From contig OZ255627.1 in assembly GCA_965276765.1 (NCBI GenBank), positions 4,588,001-4,652,000 on the forward strand: DNA of 64,000 bases, in the 5' to 3' direction. This document shows positions 59,734 through 64,000 of the stretch, piece by piece; the stretch's first letter is position 1, and each line of letters opens with the position of its first letter. Source of the stretch: G965276765 sp965276765 (GTDB taxonomy: Bacteria; Actinomycetota; Acidimicrobiia; Acidimicrobiales; Palsa-688). The notes below the pieces were generated by a model. The model did not search any database and was not told the DNA's origin. It saw nothing but the letters and a program-made list of their open reading frames with translations. The position numbers and the translations under genes are program-made.

Positions 59734-62382
59734 GTGCCCGGTCTGTCCTCGCCCTCGGTTCCCCGGCTGGGGAGGACCTGGAGGGTCGCTCTGGCGCTGA
59801 GCGTCGCCTCGGCCGGCGCCGCTTCCTGCGGTGCCGGAGCGCCGGCTCGACAGACGTCCCCATCGAGTCGGAGCGCGCCATCGACGACGAGTCCGAAAGG
59901 TGCCGAGCCCGCCGTCTCCTACACCTGGGAGCACGAGGCGGACTCGTCCCTCGACATCGGTGGCGGGGCCACGTCGACGCTCTCCGCCGTCCTGGCGCCG
60001 CCGGCCCCGGGAGATCCCTGGCTCATCGTTGGTACGCGCACGGCCGGCGACGGAGCGACCACGGCGACGGTCTGGTCGGCGACCAACACAGCGAACTGGC
60101 ACGCCGCCAACCTCACAGGCGCCGACGGCCGGGCGTCGGCGGCGGCCGTGTGGGGCACCAAGACCGTCGTCGTCGGATCGGTCGGAGCCGGCCACTCCAA
60201 GCGTGCTGCCGTCTGGATCTCACCCGGTCCCGGGCAACCCTTCGCGGCGGTGCCAGCCGTCCCGGCCTTCGCGGCGACGGCCGAGAGCCCGCCTGGGGGC
60301 GGCGCGGCGGTCACCGGGTCGGCGAGCATGAACGTGGTCGGCGCCGGCACCGAGGGTGTGTTCGTGACCGGCGCGGTCTCCGGCCGGCCGGCCATGTGGT
60401 ACTCCACCAACGGGACGGACTGGCAGCGAGTCCCGGGCGCTGAGAGGCTCATTGCCGGCGCTCGGGACGCCAAGGTCTCCTCCATCCTCGTTGATGCCAA
60501 CGAGGTCTACGTCGCCGGGAGCGTGCAGGCGGGGACCAACACCGCAGGGGCGCTCTGGGTTTCCAATGACGGCATCTCGTGGAGGACCTTCGGCGCCGCC
60601 GACAATCCGTTCGTCGGGCCCGGCGACCACGTCATCGAAGGGTTGGTGGCCGACGGCGCCTCGCTCGTCGCCGTTGGCGCCGTGCGCTCGGGTCAGGACT
60701 GGACGCCTGCCACGTGGGTCTCGCCAGACGGCGCGACCTGGAGCGAAGCCGACGAAGCCCTGCCGGCGGCGCCGCAGCCCAACGCCGGAAGCGGCGGAAC
60801 CGTCGTGCGCGCCGTCGCCGCCTCCGCCGGGGGCGCCACCCAGGGACCGGTCGTGGCCGTCGGTGGCAGCGTCGGCGCCCAGAGAATCTGGAGCTCCCCG
60901 TCGGGTGAGGGCTGGAGCGAGGTGGCCATGCCCCCCTCCACCGCCGAGGCGACAAACTGGAGCGCCGACCTCGTCGCCTCCTATAGGACTACGACCGTGG
61001 TGGTCGACAGCCAGGCGGGCCAGCCGCGGGTGCTCGTGCGAGACCGATTGGCGTGGACCGACGTCACCGCCCACAGCGACGTGTTCGGCCCGACGCGGGC
61101 GACGGCCACGCCGGCCGGTTTCCTGGACAGAGACGGACGCCTGCTGGCCTTTGTCGACGTCGTGCGGCCCGGTCGGGCCATCGGTGCGCCGGCCGAACAC
61201 ACCGTCGTCGTGGTCGAATCGGCCGACGGGCAACGGTGGTCGATCCTCAGCCGTGGCGCCCAGTGGAAGGGCGCCACGGTCAACGCGGTGACGACATCAG
61301 GCGGGAAGTTGGTGGCGGTCGGCACCCGTCCATCCGGTCGGTTCCCCGGTACCACAGCGGCGGTGATGTGGACCTCGAGCGACGGTCGCCACTGGACGCA
61401 GGCCGCCAGCTTCGAAAGCGGTAGCCGTGCGTCGCTTTCGGCCACGGCCGTTTCCGGCCCGGCCGCCACGCCGGTCGCGGCAGGTTGGGGCCCGCGCTCT
61501 CGCACTCGCAGCGGATCGTCCACCGATCTGACCCCGAGCGGCCTGGCGTGGACAGACGCCGCCGTCGGCTGGAAGGCCCGGGGAGCCCTCGACGCCGCGG
61601 CATCGCTCGGCGCAGAACGGCCGCTCGGCGCCTGCACCAACGGGAAGACGACCGTGGTCGTCGGCTCGGCGACCCGCACTGCGACCCCTGCGGCGACGAG
61701 CCGGGCCGCGAACCAGAGCTCCGGGAGCGGGTCGACGAGCGTCCCGAAGGCGACGACCACCACCCTCCCGGTCACAGGCAACGGCTCGGGGCCTTCGGGC
61801 CAGGGAGACGACGGCACGGTCGCGGCGGCGTGGTCGACGAGCGGAAGCTCCGGGTGGACGGCAGGGACGGTGTCTCCGCTCACCGGCGTCGGGGGCGGCG
61901 TAGAGATGCTCGGGTGTCAGGCGACGCCGAGCGGCTTCGTCGCCTACGGGCAGGAGCCGAGCCAGTACGGCCAGGAGGTGCCAGCGACCTGGGCGTCGCC
62001 CGACGGCTCGACGTGGACCCTCACCCAGGCGCCGAACCTCGAGGACGCCGGTTCGGCGCCGTTCACCGACCTGGCTGTGCACGGTTCGAAGTGGATCGCC
62101 GTGAGCGGAGGGTCCATGCCGGCCGCCAGCAGTCCAACCGACCCGGCTACGCCCGTCGACGATCCGCTCGTCGCGTCCGACCTGCTCGGACCGACAACCC
62201 CGGGAGGAGCGGCCGGCGTGTGGATGTCGACCGACGGGGGGACGAGCTGGGCCCAGATCGGCGGCGGCCCTATCGCAGGTGGCCCGCTCGGCGCCGACCG
62301 TATCGTGACCTTCGCCGGCAAGCTTGTCGTGATCGGCCAGAGCGGAGGCCGCCTCGCCGTCTGGTTGGGTATGTCCTCCTAG
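59734..62382 (+). CDS. Large Asp-box beta-propeller lipoprotein
   Basis: GTG 59734 gives 882 aa. An N-terminal signal ending in AGAASCG, with a lipobox-like Cys, suggests a lipoprotein. The rest carries at least eight Asp-box (BNR) hairpins, e.g. YSTNGTDWQ, VSNDGISWR, VSPDGATWS, ESADGQRWS, TSSDGRHWT, ASPDGSTWT and STDGGTSWA, which usually form beta-propellers. A Thr/Ser-rich linker lies near residues 640-700. The role may be surface binding or sensing; no catalytic residues are evident. Confidence 0.8.
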   Translation: MPGLSSPSVPRLGRTWRVALALSVASAGAASCGAGAPARQTSPSSRSAPSTTSPKGAEPAVSYTWEHEADSSLDIGGGATSTLSAVLAPPAPGDPWLIVGTRTAGDGATTATVWSATNTANWHAANLTGADGRASAAAVWGTKTVVVGSVGAGHSKRAAVWISPGPGQPFAAVPAVPAFAATAESPPGGGAAVTGSASMNVVGAGTEGVFVTGAVSGRPAMWYSTNGTDWQRVPGAERLIAGARDAKVSSILVDANEVYVAGSVQAGTNTAGALWVSNDGISWRTFGAADNPFVGPGDHVIEGLVADGASLVAVGAVRSGQDWTPATWVSPDGATWSEADEALPAAPQPNAGSGGTVVRAVAASAGGATQGPVVAVGGSVGAQRIWSSPSGEGWSEVAMPPSTAEATNWSADLVASYRTTTVVVDSQAGQPRVLVRDRLAWTDVTAHSDVFGPTRATATPAGFLDRDGRLLAFVDVVRPGRAIGAPAEHTVVVVESADGQRWSILSRGAQWKGATVNAVTTSGGKLVAVGTRPSGRFPGTTAAVMWTSSDGRHWTQAASFESGSRASLSATAVSGPAATPVAAGWGPRSRTRSGSSTDLTPSGLAWTDAAVGWKARGALDAAASLGAERPLGACTNGKTTVVVGSATRTATPAATSRAANQSSGSGSTSVPKATTTTLPVTGNGSGPSGQGDDGTVAAAWSTSGSSGWTAGTVSPLTGVGGGVEMLGCQATPSGFVAYGQEPSQYGQEVPATWASPDGSTWTLTQAPNLEDAGSAPFTDLAVHGSKWIAVSGGSMPAASSPTDPATPVDDPLVASDLLGPTTPGGAAGVWMSTDGGTSWAQIGGGPIAGGPLGADRIVTFAGKLVVIGQSGGRLAVWLGMSS

Positions 62383-62440
62383 GACGGCCCCGGAACGTTA
62401 CTGCCCGCTATCTGCCGCCGCCGTGACGGCCCTGAGACGG

Positions 62441-64000
62441 TCAGGCGACGCCGGCTTCGACCTCGCCGGTGTCGGCGCCGCCCAGCTCGAAGGTCTCCCA
62501 CATGCGAGCGTAGAGACCGCCGGCGGCGACCAGTTCGTCGTGGGATCCATCCTCGGCCACCCGACCGCCCTCCATCACGATCACCCGGTCGGCGCGCGCC
62601 GCCGTCTGCAGCCTGTGGGCGATCAAGATGGTGGTCCGACCGCTCGACACCACACCCATGGCGGCGGAGACCCTGGCCTCGGTGGCCAGGTCAAGGTTGG
62701 ATGTCGCCTCGTCGAGGAGGAGGAGCGCCGGGTCGACCAGCTCCGCTCGGGCCAACGCGATCAGCTGACGCTGGCCGGCGGAGAGCGATCGGCCCCGCTC
62801 GTTGATCCACGCCAGGTAGCCGCCGGCCAGGCCGGCGACAAACTCGTGGGCCCCGACGGCCCGTGACGCCGCCTCGACCTCGGCGTCCGATGCGTCCGGC
62901 CGGCCGTAGGCGATGTTGTCCCTGACGGTGCCGCTGAAGAGGTGGGCTTCTTGCGGCACGTATCCGAGCTGGTGGCGGAACGCACCGAGGTCGATGTCGC
63001 GGAGGTCCACGCCGTCGACCAGGATCCGCCCGCCGGTCGGATCGTAAAAGCGGGTGACGAGCTTGATGATCGTCGACTTGCCCGCCCCCGTCTGGCCGAC
63101 GAGGGCAACCGTCTCGCCCGGGTGGATCTCGATGTCGACGCCACGAAGGGCCTCTTGGGCCGGCGTGTTCCCCGGGTAGGCGAAGTGGACGTCGTCGAAG
63201 GCGACGTTCCCGCTCAGCCGCCCAGGGTCGACCGGCTCGGCTGGAGGCTGGGTGAGGGTTCTGCGGCGCATCAGGTCGTCGATCTGGACCCGGGATGCGC
63301 TGGCCTGTTGGTAGGAGTCGAACGTCTGCGAGAGCTGCTGGATCGGCGAGAAGAACAGATCGAGGTAGAGAAGGAAGCCGACGAGCTCACCCGTGCTCAG
63401 CGAGCCGCGGGCGATGAAGACGGCGCCGACACCGAGCACGACCACGGCGGCGGCGTCGGAGAGGAACTGCACAAACGGGAAGTACAACGAGATGAGCCGC
63501 TGGGCGTGCGCCCGCGCCCGCAGGTAGCGGCCCGAGAACCGGCGAAAGTCGGCCTCGTTGCGGGCCTCACGCCCGTAGGCCTGGACCTCCCTGACACCCG
63601 AAAGGCTCTCCTGCATGTTGGCATTGACGACGGCGACGCGCTCGCGGGCCGTGCCGTACGCCCGGGCCGAGCGCTTCCGGTACGCCGAGGTGGCAAAGAA
63701 CAGCGGGATCACCACGGTGAGGCTCAGCAAGGCGAGGGACCAGTTCCACACGAGCAGGGCCACCCCGACGCCGACGAAGGTGAACATCGACACGAGGGCG
63801 TTGATGAGGCCGCTTTCGAGCAACGTCGAGAAGGCATCGACGTCGGTCGTCATGCGGGTCATGATCCGACCGCCCATCTCCTGTTCGTAGAAGTCGATCG
63901 AGAGGCGCTGGAGCTGGGCCCAGACACGAACCCGCAGCGCAAGCAACAGCCGTTGCGCCGTCCGCCCTGTCACGAACGTCTCCCCCACCTCGTCGACCAG
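62441..64000 (-). CDS. ABC exporter (fused permease-ATPase), 5' end beyond the window
   Basis: About 519 codons are visible. The permease part includes RLSIDFYEQEMGGRIMTRMTTDVD and several helices. The ATPase has Walker A VGQTGAGKSTIIKLV, the signature SLSAGQRQLIALARAEL, Walker B LLLLDEATSNLD and the H-loop IAHRL. This is the MsbA/multidrug half-transporter type. The open frame continues past 64,000, so a GTG at 63,988 is probably internal. A paired half-transporter may lie outside. Confidence 0.93.
   Translation of the reverse strand: MVDEVGETFVTGRTAQRLLLALRVRVWAQLQRLSIDFYEQEMGGRIMTRMTTDVDAFSTLLESGLINALVSMFTFVGVGVALLVWNWSLALLSLTVVIPLFFATSAYRKRSARAYGTARERVAVVNANMQESLSGVREVQAYGREARNEADFRRFSGRYLRARAHAQRLISLYFPFVQFLSDAAAVVVLGVGAVFIARGSLSTGELVGFLLYLDLFFSPIQQLSQTFDSYQQASASRVQIDDLMRRRTLTQPPAEPVDPGRLSGNVAFDDVHFAYPGNTPAQEALRGVDIEIHPGETVALVGQTGAGKSTIIKLVTRFYDPTGGRILVDGVDLRDIDLGAFRHQLGYVPQEAHLFSGTVRDNIAYGRPDASDAEVEAASRAVGAHEFVAGLAGGYLAWINERGRSLSAGQRQLIALARAELVDPALLLLDEATSNLDLATEARVSAAMGVVSSGRTTILIAHRLQTAARADRVIVMEGGRVAEDGSHDELVAAGGLYARMWETFELGGADTGEVEAGVA

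Overview
The window is very GC-rich throughout and looks like a chromosome segment of a free-living actinobacterium, most probably class Acidimicrobiia. The basis is a WhiB-type Fe-S regulator, a BldC-like small regulator, NucS/EndoMS, two LLM-class flavin/F420 oxidoreductases, a WS/DGAT acyltransferase, an actinobacterial SOS-box motif, and a housekeeping block dnaG-rpoD-ppdK-glyS-recO-uppS. The species cannot be read from the sequence. No rRNA, CRISPR array or prophage is visible. One intact IS110-family element is present.

Layout. 1-3.1 kb: a truncated protein-kinase-like gene coupled to a VIT1/CCC1-type transporter, then a zinc metallopeptidase. 3.1-7.0 kb: a tight minus-strand operon (PAP2 phosphatase, HpcH/HpaI aldolase, Gfo/Idh/MocA dehydrogenase, SsuD-like monooxygenase). 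7.0-16.9 kb: an accessory patchwork of MarR/hydrolase and TetR/methyltransferase divergent pairs with clear operators, two small secreted proteins, an SOS-box-linked small gene, an AT-richer DUF1059 gene, an AraC/VOC pair, tRNA-Val, whiB, a small gene with terminator, an inositol-monophosphatase-family gene and a WS/DGAT gene. 17.0-22.0 kb: a complete kdpFABC potassium pump led by an extra small membrane-protein gene. 22.0-31.6 kb: lipid and redox genes (acyl-CoA synthetase, encapsulin-tagged DyP peroxidase, two enoyl-CoA hydratases, MBL-rhodanese protein), a glycosyltransferase/MFS pair and two tRNAs.

31.7-41.9 kb: minus-strand housekeeping run (uppS, recO, glyS, ppdK, dnaG, rpoD), with dnaG and rpoD overlapping by 4 nt. 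41.9-47.5 kb: a DinG-type helicase with an apparent frameshift, then the three-gene proton-translocating transhydrogenase operon pntAA-pntAB-pntB and a P-loop kinase. 47.6-51.7 kb: minus-strand phoH-ybeY-CorC-like-era run with a HIT gene upstream. 51.8-57.1 kb: P450, a coupled Gly-rich small ORF plus hypothetical gene, a BldC-like gene preceded by four 17-bp direct repeats, a CpaB/CpaE-like pair without the rest of a Tad locus, and nucS. 57.2-58.7 kb: the IS110 element. 58.8-64 kb: MarR, a Cys-containing small protein coupled to a large Asp-box lipoprotein, and a truncated ABC exporter.

The strongest non-gene signals are: (i) three intergenic palindromes sharing GTTTTCT and TTnACGG edges, one apparently split by the IS110 element at an exact 2-nt CT core; (ii) two TetR-type palindromes centred 21 bp apart over a probably leaderless promoter; (iii) 17-bp iterons in front of the BldC-like gene; (iv) frameshifts that separate conserved C-termini in dinG and in one enoyl-CoA hydratase; (v) recurring in-frame 15-bp tandem repeats, including in rpoD.
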